In this document: positions 44,763-52,837 of the stretch, in pieces | Layout: every line of letters begins with the position of its first letter | Position numbering within the stretch: position 1 is the stretch's first letter | NCBI RefSeq assembly: GCF_039511225.1 | Contig: NZ_CP154261.1 | Location: 4,154,001 to 4,218,000 of the forward strand | Origin: Sphingobacterium multivorum | GTDB lineage: Bacteria; Bacteroidota; Bacteroidia; Sphingobacteriales; Sphingobacteriaceae | Direction: 5' to 3' | DNA length: 64,000 bases | Notes under the pieces: generated by a model | What the model saw: the letters and a program-made list of their open reading frames with translations, nothing else | The model's database searches: none | Told to the model about the DNA's origin: nothing | Program-made: the position numbers and the translations under genes

Positions 44763-45974
44763 TTAAATATTTTTGGGAAATTCGTCTTTCCACCAAGTAT
44801 AACGCCAGTCATCGCCTTCTTCTTCTGTCAATAGGCATTCGTCCAGTTCTGCCAAATATTTTTCCTTATCCAGATCCTGACCTATAAATACCAATTCATT
44901 TTTTCGATCTTCCCACTCCGGATGCCAGCGTTTAAGAAGCTCAGCTCTAATTTCAGCATAATTAGGGTACTGATAGCGCTGCTCCTCGGGCATACTACTC
45001 CACCATGAACCTGCACTTTCCAACCTTACGCTACCACCTGCCTGACTAAAGCTAATCGCCAGATTCGGTCGGGAGGCCAACCACAGGAGACCTTTGGCTC
45101 GTATGATATTGTGCGGGTAGCGCTCGTTGAGATAACGGTGCAATCGTTGTGGATGGAAAGGACGCTGCGATCGAAAAACAAAAGACGAAATACCATACTC
45201 CTCTGTTTCAGGGCTATGTTCACTTTCAAGTTCACGGATCCATCCTGCCGAAGAAGAAGCTTCGTCGAAGTCAAACGAGCCAGTCCCCATGATTTCCTTT
45301 GGATCAACACGTCCAAATTGGGCACGGATAAGCTTAGCTCCTGGATTGAGTCGCTTAATAGCAGACTCCAGAGTGCCCAAAGTTTCCTCAGATACCAAAT
45401 CGGCTTTATTCAGCAGGATAACGTTGGCGAATTCGATCTGATCAGTCAACAGATTTACAATGGCCCTGTTGTCACAATTGTCATCCGTCAGTTTCCTATC
45501 CAATAGGGTATCCGCGCTTCCAAAATCTTTAGCGAAGTTAAAACAGTCCACAACAGTTACCATGGTATCAATGTAACTGAACGTAGACAGATCAATCGCA
45601 TTATCAGCACCAACATAACTGAATGTCTGCGCCACTGGGATAGGTTCCGAAATACCGGTACTCTCGATAAGGAGATAATCAAAGCGATTTTCTTTTGCTA
45701 GGCGCTCCACTTCCACCATCAAATCCTCCCTTAAGGTACAACAAATACATCCGTTACTCATCTCCACGAGCTTTTCTTCTGTTCGCGAAAGTACATTTTC
45801 GCGCTCAACGGCCTGCGCATCAATATTCACTTCACTCATATCATTGACAATAACGGCAACTTTCTTGCCCTCTTTATTGTGTAAAATATGATTCAATAGA
45901 GTTGTTTTTCCTGCACCTAAAAATCCACTTAAAACGGTGACAGGCAATTTAGCTTTTTTGGAAATGCTGCTCAT
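44763..45974 (-). CDS. CobW/COG0523 family metallochaperone GTPase
   Basis: Start chosen at ATG 45974; a longer frame from 46058 would cover the palindrome described next. The 403-residue protein has Walker A GFLGAGKTT (17-25), the metal-binding CXCC at 76-79 (GCICC), Walker B-like LLIESTGISEP, the NKADL guanine motif, and a C-terminal CobW_C domain rich in His/Trp (RPFHPQRLHRYL). COG0523 proteins deliver zinc (ZigA, YeiR, ZNG1) or cobalt. The possible Zur site upstream favours zinc. It has no co-transcribed partner. Confidence 0.92.
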   Translation of the reverse strand: MSSISKKAKLPVTVLSGFLGAGKTTLLNHILHNKEGKKVAVIVNDMSEVNIDAQAVERENVLSRTEEKLVEMSNGCICCTLREDLMVEVERLAKENRFDYLLIESTGISEPIPVAQTFSYVGADNAIDLSTFSYIDTMVTVVDCFNFAKDFGSADTLLDRKLTDDNCDNRAIVNLLTDQIEFANVILLNKADLVSEETLGTLESAIKRLNPGAKLIRAQFGRVDPKEIMGTGSFDFDEASSSAGWIRELESEHSPETEEYGISSFVFRSQRPFHPQRLHRYLNERYPHNIIRAKGLLWLASRPNLAISFSQAGGSVRLESAGSWWSSMPEEQRYQYPNYAEIRAELLKRWHPEWEDRKNELVFIGQDLDKEKYLAELDECLLTEEEGDDWRYTWWKDEFPKNI

Positions 45975-46016
45975 ACTAATTTCGTTTAAACAAATGTAAC
46001 AACAAAACATCGTAAA

Positions 46017-46031
46017 TGCAACATTGTTGCT
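46017..46031 (-). promoter_or_regulatory. Candidate Zur-type operator upstream of the GTPase gene
   Basis: TGCAACATTGTTGCT is a 7-1-7 inverted repeat with 6 of 7 positions pairing, 43 bases upstream of the GTPase ATG. Zinc-starvation control by Zur is common for COG0523 chaperones. That this exact sequence is the Bacteroidota Zur box is a guess. Confidence 0.4.
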
Positions 46032-46097
46032 TAATAAAAGTGTACGCAAAACCAACAAGCTTCATAACTCTCTTAAAAACTCATGAATAATGAAGAC

Positions 46098-46676
46098 TCA
46101 TTTAACATGATCAGCTATTCTTTGCCGTAACATGCGTTCACGATCATCATCCCAATATTTGCAGTCTAGTTCGATAAACAGGGAACTGTAAGGTATTGTT
46201 GATTCTGTCTTCAGTATAACAACGCCGAAAAGCTGCGCGGCTTTATCCATTTTCGCAAACACCGCTTCGTGCATCAATGGGATTAATTTTGTCTTCGGAA
46301 GTAACTTCTTTAGACTTTCCTGATGTGCTTTCAAGCCCGGAGCGATGCTTTCATCCAAATAACCAAGCTCATTGTCTTCATAAAAAATAGGCCTTACATG
46401 CGTTTGCGTATCGAGTAGCCCCACAACCGTATTCAATACTTCAGGCATATTTCTTTCCGTATTGATTATCAGCATACTTTTGTTTGCAGGAATAGGATAA
46501 GCCTTATCCACAATCAATATCCAGTTACGGTGTCCCAGCAAAGGTAATTGTTGCGTAAATAGATCTTGCCAATCTGGTTTTGATGGTGGGTCACCCAAAT
46601 GACGTGGCGATGAGTTGCATCCCGCCATTACGGCAAACATCATGGTAAAAAGCAAATTATTTATCCATTTTTTCAT
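46098..46676 (-). CDS. RbsD/FucU-like lipoprotein
   Basis: Start chosen at ATG 46676, overlapping the GH116 stop as ATGA; an ATG two codons upstream is also in frame. The 192-residue product has a lipoprotein signal with Cys20 (VMAGC). It shows the RbsD/FucU pattern: LLGHRNWILIVDKAYPIP (compare GHGDEIVIADANFP) and near the end ILKTESTIPYSSLFIEL (compare the IRTGEATPYANIIL of FucU). RbsD and FucU are sugar pyranase/mutarotases and normally cytoplasmic. A lipidated form coupled to a periplasmic glycosidase suggests it handles the released sugar's anomeric form. Family call is from motif memory. Confidence 0.65.
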   Translation of the reverse strand: MKKWINNLLFTMMFAVMAGCNSSPRHLGDPPSKPDWQDLFTQQLPLLGHRNWILIVDKAYPIPANKSMLIINTERNMPEVLNTVVGLLDTQTHVRPIFYEDNELGYLDESIAPGLKAHQESLKKLLPKTKLIPLMHEAVFAKMDKAAQLFGVVILKTESTIPYSSLFIELDCKYWDDDRERMLRQRIADHVK

Positions 46677-49387
46677 AACCATTGTATTGTTAGTATATCT
46701 CCGATTTTTAGTGTAACTTGGTCCCTAAAATTGAGGATCAAACGTCCGTCCAAACGCCTCAATCCAACCAACCTGATCGACGTATCATTTTGGTTTACAA
46801 TAACATTAGTCTTATCAATCGATAATCCATCTGCATCACCGATATGAAATTCCTTGAGTGTCAACTGACCATACTTCAAGGTTAATGTACATGTACAGTC
46901 GCTATTCGTTTTTCGCTTTTGGGAATAGGTTCCCCATCCTCTTGCTGTTGTGAAAGGTGCTTTAAAATCGGATCTTCCGAACTTAGGTGCAAAACCGATC
47001 TGTCCTTTGGGGCCGTGATAACTGAAACCACAGGCGCTGATAAAGGTTCCATAACTCGCCATTGCCCGTGCGTAATGATCGCTGCATTCAATTTCGTTAA
47101 AAGGATTTCTCTTGGCCGCATGATGACGATCGTGGATCGCCCTTGTCAATGCCAAACTTTCATCAACCATGCCTTCTGCCATCATATGTGCAGCGACCTG
47201 ATGTTCAAACCCGCTCATGCACTCATGAAAATAACCTAGTTGCCATGTTGTATTATCACCGTAAGCCTTGTCTTCATTCTTAGGGTTGGTATTCATAACC
47301 ATCCCACCCTCCCCTGCTAAGGCATATGGTCTTCCACCAAGATGTGTTTTTATATAAGGCCCTACATCCATGGTGAAGTTATATTTCCAGAGTGCTTTCA
47401 AGGCAGATATGACTTTCTCCCGACTACTTATCCGTGGCATATCCACCTGGGCGCACCAAGCCTGTCCATAGACCTGATCAATATGACAAGTATTATAGGA
47501 TCCCAACATCTTCCGCCCTTGCAACATATCGGGACGATGAATATAATACTCCCCGTTGAAGAGCTTGCTATCCATATTTTCAGATCCTTTGCGCACGTAT
47601 TCCAAACACAATTTTTGAAACTTTTTATCGCCGACTTCCTGTGCCATCAATGCGGCGGCTTGTACTGCAGCGAGACACAATCCGACAATCCAGGCGATTT
47701 CACCTTCCCAGACCGCATCCAGTGTATTTTCCATTGGTGTATCAGTCATCCCATCACCGTTTTTATCCTGATTAAGGACAAATTGAACCGCCTTCTTAAG
47801 CTTAGGCCAGTTTCTTTTCAGGAATTCGCTATCACTACTCATCTGATGATCGCGATAAAACCGTAGAATCACACCAGCCTGCCCATCGATAGCTGGTCTT
47901 TTTTCATATTCAGCACGAAAGATAATGGCACCGGTATCAGCTTGAAAACCTACGCCCAGATCTGTTACTTCACGTAAATTACGTTCAAGATCCGGAAATA
48001 TCCTGCCCATAGATTGTCCATATTGCCAAACGTGGGTACAAGTACCAGCACATGCTCCTACTCCCTCCCAGCCCCAGAATCTTCCTGAAGCAAAACGCAT
48101 GGTGTTTGCTGTGGCCAATGTTCCTATTGTGACAAAAGTGCGATCCATAAACCAGTATGGCAGTGTCGTATCATTCCAAGTTTGCTGCCAGGCCATGGTT
48201 TCACGCTCAAGCTTTTCGCGATTGACCAAATAATAATTTATTACCCCCCCGGCATCGCTAAACTTGGCACCGTACCAATACCCCGATTGCGCATCCTTTA
48301 AATGATGTTTCAGTTTAGGATGGGGGTTATTAAAATACCAAGCTATAGCATAAGAAATTTGGCTCGTTGCTTTTGCCCTTATTGTCCGTAACACCGTAAA
48401 AGCCCCTACTTGCATAGCAGAAAAATCCACCGTTGAATTATTCCTATCAGCCTCAATCGCCTGAGGTTTTACAGGCCAATCTTGTAGCCTTGTCGTCGGC
48501 TGTGCTTCCTTATCCGTACAGGTAAAAGCCATTGTTCCGTGGTCGCCTGCTTGCATGGCTTGATCGGGAACCTGATCACAGCTAAAAAGCAATACTTGAG
48601 TACCAGCATATTCGGCGAGATAAGAGCGTTTCTTTACCACATCAAAATCATTCCGTCCTTTATGAACACCATTTTCCATCCACCCCGTCACAAATACATC
48701 GATTGGCGCATCGACCTTATTCTGTAGCTCGATATGTAAGGTAGTAAGGGGCAATGAGGAGTTGTCCTGATCCAAAGGAATAAATGGCGAATAGGCAACC
48801 AACACCACATCCAATGGAAAATCTACGCTGCTATAGGTAATTCGACAGGTGGGATATGTCGCTTCAAATACAATCTCATCCCAATGGCTTTCTCGGAGTT
48901 CTTTGGTTACCTGCTTTCCATTAACCGCAGTTGAAATCGCAAATCCTTGCTCCATACTTCGAAGATTGTCTGCAATAGCAGGTTCAATATAAGCTGATCC
49001 ATCCCTCGGGCGCACAGTAACGAGTTCCCTTCCATTGTTCCACAGCACATTTTTGGGTTCTATCCCCTCACATTCACCGTCATAAGCTGTATTAAATATC
49101 TGCCAAAGCCATAGTCGACCATCACCTCCTATATAGACGGTACCCGCATGTAAGCCCCCTACGGGCATCCCAATGTACCGAAGCTCATTTTTACTTTTTC
49201 GATAGCTAATCTTCTCTCCCTTTTCATAGAGTGCCTCAAGCCACTGTCTACTGAAACCTTTTTCCTCTGGAATGTTGTGTATAGGTTTATCCCAGGCAAA
49301 TAGGGTATTTGACCATATTGGAAATTTGGTAGCCAGGAAGCCTAGTCCAAATAAACTGGCTTTCTTTAAAAAACTTTTTCTATCCAT
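46673..49387 (-). CDS. GH116 family glycosidase (GBA2-like, DUF608)
   Basis: The 904-residue protein has an export signal with basic start (MDRKSFLKKASLFGLGFL). An N-terminal beta-sandwich GH116 domain (about 40-380) and an (alpha/alpha)6 catalytic domain (about 400-800) follow. Glu441 in FWGWEGVG and Asp557 in NTLDAVW are the likely catalytic pair. GH116 members are beta-glucosidases, glucosylceramidases or beta-xylosidases; the subtype is undecided. It is the first gene of a two-gene operon with the RbsD/FucU-like lipoprotein. A terminator-bounded beta-barrel gene lies upstream. Confidence 0.9.
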   Translation of the reverse strand: MDRKSFLKKASLFGLGFLATKFPIWSNTLFAWDKPIHNIPEEKGFSRQWLEALYEKGEKISYRKSKNELRYIGMPVGGLHAGTVYIGGDGRLWLWQIFNTAYDGECEGIEPKNVLWNNGRELVTVRPRDGSAYIEPAIADNLRSMEQGFAISTAVNGKQVTKELRESHWDEIVFEATYPTCRITYSSVDFPLDVVLVAYSPFIPLDQDNSSLPLTTLHIELQNKVDAPIDVFVTGWMENGVHKGRNDFDVVKKRSYLAEYAGTQVLLFSCDQVPDQAMQAGDHGTMAFTCTDKEAQPTTRLQDWPVKPQAIEADRNNSTVDFSAMQVGAFTVLRTIRAKATSQISYAIAWYFNNPHPKLKHHLKDAQSGYWYGAKFSDAGGVINYYLVNREKLERETMAWQQTWNDTTLPYWFMDRTFVTIGTLATANTMRFASGRFWGWEGVGACAGTCTHVWQYGQSMGRIFPDLERNLREVTDLGVGFQADTGAIIFRAEYEKRPAIDGQAGVILRFYRDHQMSSDSEFLKRNWPKLKKAVQFVLNQDKNGDGMTDTPMENTLDAVWEGEIAWIVGLCLAAVQAAALMAQEVGDKKFQKLCLEYVRKGSENMDSKLFNGEYYIHRPDMLQGRKMLGSYNTCHIDQVYGQAWCAQVDMPRISSREKVISALKALWKYNFTMDVGPYIKTHLGGRPYALAGEGGMVMNTNPKNEDKAYGDNTTWQLGYFHECMSGFEHQVAAHMMAEGMVDESLALTRAIHDRHHAAKRNPFNEIECSDHYARAMASYGTFISACGFSYHGPKGQIGFAPKFGRSDFKAPFTTARGWGTYSQKRKTNSDCTCTLTLKYGQLTLKEFHIGDADGLSIDKTNVIVNQNDTSIRLVGLRRLDGRLILNFRDQVTLKIGDILTIQWL

Positions 49388-49507
49388 TCGTTTATAATTT
49401 ATTGCCGTCCAAATCTAACGGAAGGAAATACTGGTTTGTCCTTGCAAGATATTGAAATATCCTTTATATACGGCAATAAACATCCAAACAACAAATGGTG
49501 AATTAAT

Positions 49508-49548
49508 AAAAAATTAAAGCCGCCTGATGTAGCAAAATCAGAGCGGCT
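49508..49548 (-). terminator. Terminator of the beta-barrel protein gene
   Basis: AGCCGC-CTGAT pairs with ATCAG-GCGGCT (one bulged A), then TTTAATTTTTT follows on the minus strand. It lies 55 bases past the stop of the gene at 49603 and before the GH116 gene. Confidence 0.8.
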
Positions 49549-49602
49549 CAACTTACAGCACAGGAAAGTCTGTAAAGGTTGTCTACCAGTGGACCTATTC
49601 GC

Positions 49603-50199
49603 TTAAAACAAACGCATTTTAAATCCCAGTTGGTACTGGTCAATATGTGCATCCCAGTTGTCTACAATTTTATTATTCTTTTTGAACTGTCGATATCTAA
49701 AATACAGCGCACCAAGATCTATGCCCAATGCGTATCCTATCCGTGTACGACTGTTGAACGCGGGTGTTCCGTCGTTGAGTTTATACGTATCGTCGTTGAG
49801 CAACATATTCAAGTCTAGGCCGCCTAAGATTGAAAATTTTCTCGTAAAATTAACCTTAAGGTATGCCGGCGTGTTGAGATATTTCAGCGAGCGGGTTCCC
49901 TTGGACAAACCTCCGGAAAGAGAAGCGGTATTGTCGTTGACACGTATTCGAGTTAAGTTGTAACTAGGTTCAAATTGAATATCCATCTTGCTATTAAGTC
50001 CAAAAATCAAATCTGCTCCCAATTGATATCCCATTCTATTGGCGCCAAATGCATTTCCATTTGCACGTGAAATATTACCTCCCACCCGAAGTCCAAACCC
50101 CATTTGTCCGTAACAAAGCGTATTGAAGCCAAACAATACCATGATCAAAAAACAAACTAGCGGACAATACTTCAATTTTAATCGATTTATTTTTATCAT
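49603..50199 (-). CDS. Small outer-membrane beta-barrel protein (porin family)
   Basis: Start taken at ATG 50199 (198 residues); the frame extends to 50232 without a better start. A signal peptide ends at LCYGQ. The rest alternates short amphipathic strands with turns, typical of the 8-strand OMP_b-brl_2/PorT-like group: GFGLRVGGNISRANG, QLGADLIFGLNSKMDIQFEPS, YALGIDLGALYFRYRQF. The last residue is Phe, as needed for barrel assembly. Function unknown. The candidate LytTR site lies 122-156 bases upstream. Confidence 0.82.
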   Translation of the reverse strand: MIKINRLKLKYCPLVCFLIMVLFGFNTLCYGQMGFGLRVGGNISRANGNAFGANRMGYQLGADLIFGLNSKMDIQFEPSYNLTRIRVNDNTASLSGGLSKGTRSLKYLNTPAYLKVNFTRKFSILGGLDLNMLLNDDTYKLNDGTPAFNSRTRIGYALGIDLGALYFRYRQFKKNNKIVDNWDAHIDQYQLGFKMRLF

Positions 50200-50320
50200 T
50201 ATTACAATACACCACATCGTTACTTCACACAAACAATTGTTTTCCGATAATTTGTCTTTTCAAGTAAGTATGTGTAATCCATTTAAACAAAGCTAAAATT
50301 CCGTAAAAAATAGATTTAAC

Positions 50321-50355
50321 ATATTATACCAAAGGGCTGATTTTTTATACCAAAA
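50321..50355 (-). promoter_or_regulatory. Candidate LytTR binding site upstream of the beta-barrel gene
   Basis: Read on the minus strand, TTTTGGTATAA and TTTGGTATAAT have GTATA cores exactly 21 bases apart. This matches the pair at 43531-43566 upstream of the LytS/LytTR operon in sequence and phase. It lies between the terminator of the upstream gene and the beta-barrel gene start. Confidence 0.5.
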
Positions 50356-50370
50356 GGCTCCTTTAAACAA

Positions 50371-50400
50371 AAAAGGCCAGGTAATCAAACCTAACCTTTT
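50371..50400 (-). terminator. Terminator of the DsbD-N-like gene
   Basis: On the minus strand AAAAGGTTAGGT pairs with ACCTGGCCTTTT over 12 positions (two G-U), and TTGTTT follows. It lies 79 bases past the stop of the gene at 50479. Confidence 0.8.
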
Positions 50401-50478
50401 ATCCTTAATTTTCCTTTTTCTATCAATTATCCTAGGCGCTAAATTACTTTAGATGGTTAATTGCTGCTATTTATTACC

Positions 50479-50928
50479 CTATTTGATCGTTACAGCAAAA
50501 GCATATTCATCTGGAGGAAGACATTGTGAAGCGTCACATGCTTGCCATTCCACAGTACCTTTTACTGTTGCTGTTCCTTTAGTGAGCGAAACTTTTTGCT
50601 GAAAGATCACTTCATTGGTGAAGTATCCCACGTCCATTTTGAAAACCTCTTCGTGTTTGATCTTCGGTTTTGGTTCAGCCGTCTTACCGAGCAAAGCATA
50701 GTCAGCTGCTTTACCAAAATTGAAAGATGTTGGAATTGGGCCACCATCTTTTACATTTTGGGAGTAAATATGCCAACCATTTTGAATAGTAGCCTTCACA
50801 TAGACCATAGCTTCTTTGTTGTTCAATTTTTTGCTGGCCACAGTCCACTTAACAGGTTTATGAATCTGAGCGAAAGTCCCCGTAACAGCGAACATAACCA
50901 CAGTTACTAACAATAAAATCTTTTTCAT
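50479..50928 (-). CDS. Secreted protein-disulfide reductase domain (DsbD N-terminal type)
   Basis: The 149-residue protein has a signal peptide (1-20, GTFAQ) and a single immunoglobulin-like DsbD-alpha domain. It contains WHIYSQNVKDGGPIPTSF, and Cys131 and Cys136 in the sequence CDASQCLPP, matching the reactive pair of DsbD-N. In DsbD this domain passes electrons to periplasmic thiol proteins. Here the membrane and thioredoxin parts are absent, so it must work with another membrane partner or simply bind substrate. It is monocistronic, with a 368-base gap upstream. Confidence 0.85.
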   Translation of the reverse strand: MKKILLLVTVVMFAVTGTFAQIHKPVKWTVASKKLNNKEAMVYVKATIQNGWHIYSQNVKDGGPIPTSFNFGKAADYALLGKTAEPKPKIKHEEVFKMDVGYFTNEVIFQQKVSLTKGTATVKGTVEWQACDASQCLPPDEYAFAVTIK

Positions 50929-51296
50929 CTTTGTATCAATTTTTCAGTTTATTATTTCATCGGCAGCATACCTCTTGCAGTATTTCCCCTAAAAAATATG
51001 CTGCCTAAATGCTTACAACAATATTCGTTATAAACAGAACAAAACACAACACGATTATAAAAAAACAATAAATTTTATCAAAAAATATACATATAACCAA
51101 ATTTTTTACAATCTTAGGTTATCCGTTTTTTCAATTCCAATAATATATTCAAAAAAAGCTATCAGACTAAAACAAAGGGTTTTGTCAAAAATAGCATATT
51201 GAATAGCTTTCCCATTCGTTCTGCCGTATAACACCATCCAGAGCTAATCAATTTTACTTAATTATCTGTATCTTATGCTTTATTCACATTTATACC
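50929..51296. other. Gene-free AT-rich divergent region
   Basis: There are 368 bases with no gene between the DsbD-N-like gene and the DfsB/ClbS-like gene. Long A/T runs are present. No repeat, RNA or clear promoter pair was recognised. Confidence 0.4.
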
Positions 51297-51842
51297 ATGG
51301 CTATACCAACCACAAAAGACGAACTTCTTCAAGCGATTCGTACAAATTACAGCAAGCTTGTGTCCGAACTTTCCGATATTCCTATCGATCAGACTAATCT
51401 TCTTACACTTCCGGGGCATACTAGAGGAACGTCAATGAGTATAAATAACCTAATTTCCTATTTAATTGGCTGGGGGGAGCTGGTGCTCAAATGGAATAAG
51501 AAAAGTGAAGATCACAAACAGGTTGATTTTCCGGAGACCGCTTTTAAATGGAACGAGCTCGGCAAACTGGCTCAAAAATTTTATCAGGATTATGCCGACA
51601 TTAATTTTACGACATTGTGTACTAAACTAGATCAAACTGTTTTAGCAATTGAGGAACTCATAGTGCAAAAAAGCAACATGCAGCTTTATGGTGTACCATG
51701 GTATGAAAAATGGACTTTAGGCAGAATGATTCAGTTGAACACCGCTTCACCATATCAAAATGCGGTCGGAAGAATCCGTAAGTGGAAAAAAGAGCAAAAA
51801 ATGAACAGTATCCTTAGTCGACCAATCAGCGAAAAAACTTAA
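51297..51842 (+). CDS. ClbS/DfsB family four-helix-bundle protein
   Basis: The 181-residue cytoplasmic protein matches the DfsB/ClbS group: TKDELLQAIRTNYSKLVSEL at the start, SMSINNLISYLIGWGELVLKW in the middle, and YEKWTLGRMIQLNTASPYQNAVGRIRKW near the end. Members include colibactin-resistance protein ClbS, a cyclopropane hydrolase. Most others are uncharacterised DinB-like proteins. No toxin gene is nearby, so resistance is not implied. The Met at 51297 is the only good start. Confidence 0.8.
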   Translation: MAIPTTKDELLQAIRTNYSKLVSELSDIPIDQTNLLTLPGHTRGTSMSINNLISYLIGWGELVLKWNKKSEDHKQVDFPETAFKWNELGKLAQKFYQDYADINFTTLCTKLDQTVLAIEELIVQKSNMQLYGVPWYEKWTLGRMIQLNTASPYQNAVGRIRKWKKEQKMNSILSRPISEKT

Positions 51843-51902
51843 AAAACAGTAAACCATCTTTGGCTAAATATTGTTATTCAATAAACATATATATTCATTG
51901 CT

Positions 51903-52055
51903 ATGGGAAATCTATTATATACTATCGCTGTTATTTTGGTACTGATATGGGCAATCAGTTTCTTTGGGGGCTTTGTTGGCGGCGGGCTAATCCATATTCT
52001 TTTGGTGATAGCTATCATTGCAGTACTTTTACGTGTGATAAAGGGAAATGCGTAA
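51903..52055 (+). CDS. lmo0937-type 50-residue membrane peptide
   Basis: ATG 51903 to TAA 52055 encodes 50 residues with two hydrophobic helices split by a glycine-rich turn (MGNLLYTIAVILVLIWAISF, then GGFVGGG, then LIHILLVIAIIAVLLRVI) and a basic tail KGNA. This matches the lmo0937/DUF5670 family of small stress-linked membrane proteins found in many bacteria. The function is unknown. A strong terminator follows 20 bases later. Confidence 0.85.
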   Translation: MGNLLYTIAVILVLIWAISFFGGFVGGGLIHILLVIAIIAVLLRVIKGNA

Positions 52056-52074
52056 CAAATTTCTTCAACAAAAA

Positions 52075-52101
52075 AGGTCCTCACTTTCGAAAAGAGGACC
52101 T
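52075..52101. terminator. Bidirectional terminator
   Basis: AGGTCCTC and GAGGACCT pair perfectly over 8 bp with an 11-base loop. T-rich tracts are present on both strands (CTTTATT on plus, a run of T on minus). It serves the lmo0937-type gene and the convergent flavin protein. Confidence 0.88.
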
Positions 52102-52148
52102 CTTTATTGCTGTTAATTATTGTGTTGAAATTAAAGACACCGTTTATT

Positions 52149-52655
52149 TTAAATATGTAGATCTCCTTCTTTACCTATATCTTGTGTACTACCGGTTACA
52201 GCCGCTTTCAACATCTTAAACAAGTTGACGACCATATTGGAGTTTGAATCCCAATAATGTGCTTCGTCAGGTGTGATCTGCAGCAACTGAATATTGGGGT
52301 CCTCTTTTCCTTTCTTAAACCATCCTTCCATCATTTTGTTCCAATAGCGGTCTATCCTTTCCTGATCTCGAGAAAGACTCGCTGAACCATTTATACTCAA
52401 AAAGGTGTAGGTTTTGGGATCCGCATAAAACAGGGAAACTCTGGGATCCTGTGAAATATTTTTAAAGGTCTCACTTTCCGCCGAACAGATGTACCAAATA
52501 TCGCCATTTGCATCCACTTCCTGTCTGCTCATCGGAACACCATGGGGATAGTCAGAATTCGATGGGAACGAACAGACCGTTCCTACATCAATTTGATCAA
52601 CGATCTCTTTTAGCTTTTCTAAAGCTTCTTTATTATTCAAATTATTCTCTGCCAT
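52149..52655 (-). CDS. Pyridoxamine 5'-phosphate oxidase-like (general stress protein 26) split-barrel protein
   Basis: Start taken at ATG 52655 (168 residues, MAENNLNN...); a frame from 52679 adds eight residues. The FMN-binding split barrel is visible: IDVGTVCSFPSNSDYPHGVPMSRQEVD, DIWYICSAESETFKNISQDPRVSLFYADP, YTFLSINGSASLSRDQERI. The closest known group is the GSP26/pyridoxamine-oxidase-like general stress proteins, which bind flavin. The physiological substrate is unknown. It is monocistronic and convergent with the lmo0937-type gene. Confidence 0.87.
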   Translation of the reverse strand: MAENNLNNKEALEKLKEIVDQIDVGTVCSFPSNSDYPHGVPMSRQEVDANGDIWYICSAESETFKNISQDPRVSLFYADPKTYTFLSINGSASLSRDQERIDRYWNKMMEGWFKKGKEDPNIQLLQITPDEAHYWDSNSNMVVNLFKMLKAAVTGSTQDIGKEGDLHI

Positions 52656-52791
52656 AATATGTAGTTTATTCATAAACAATATCCCATCACAAATCGTTTA
52701 TTTTTTAAGCAAATTCAGGCAATCTTCGAACACTAAGGGTGAAAAATGCGACTATAAAAAAGGCAAATCAGGTAATTTTACGCGCTAAGAT

Positions 52792-52808
52792 TACTAATAA
52801 TATTAGTA
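52792..52808 (+). promoter_or_regulatory. Perfect 17-bp palindrome at the promoter of the radical-SAM pair
   Basis: TACTAATA-A-TATTAGTA is a perfect 8-1-8 inverted repeat 29 bases upstream of the ATG at 52838. It overlaps a T-rich stretch that could be the -7 element. The position suits a repressor site controlling both genes. Confidence 0.5.
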
Positions 52809-52837
52809 TTTTTACAACAACTATTAAAGAATAAATC

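Noticed and set aside
45975..46058. 28-residue N-terminal extension of the CobW-type GTPase
   Set aside because: It covers the palindrome and promoter region and reads as non-protein-like. The family start MSSISKKAKLPVTVLSG is at 45974.
51297..51842. Colibactin-type self-resistance system
   Set aside because: ClbS/DfsB-like proteins are mostly unlinked to toxins, and no biosynthetic genes are near.
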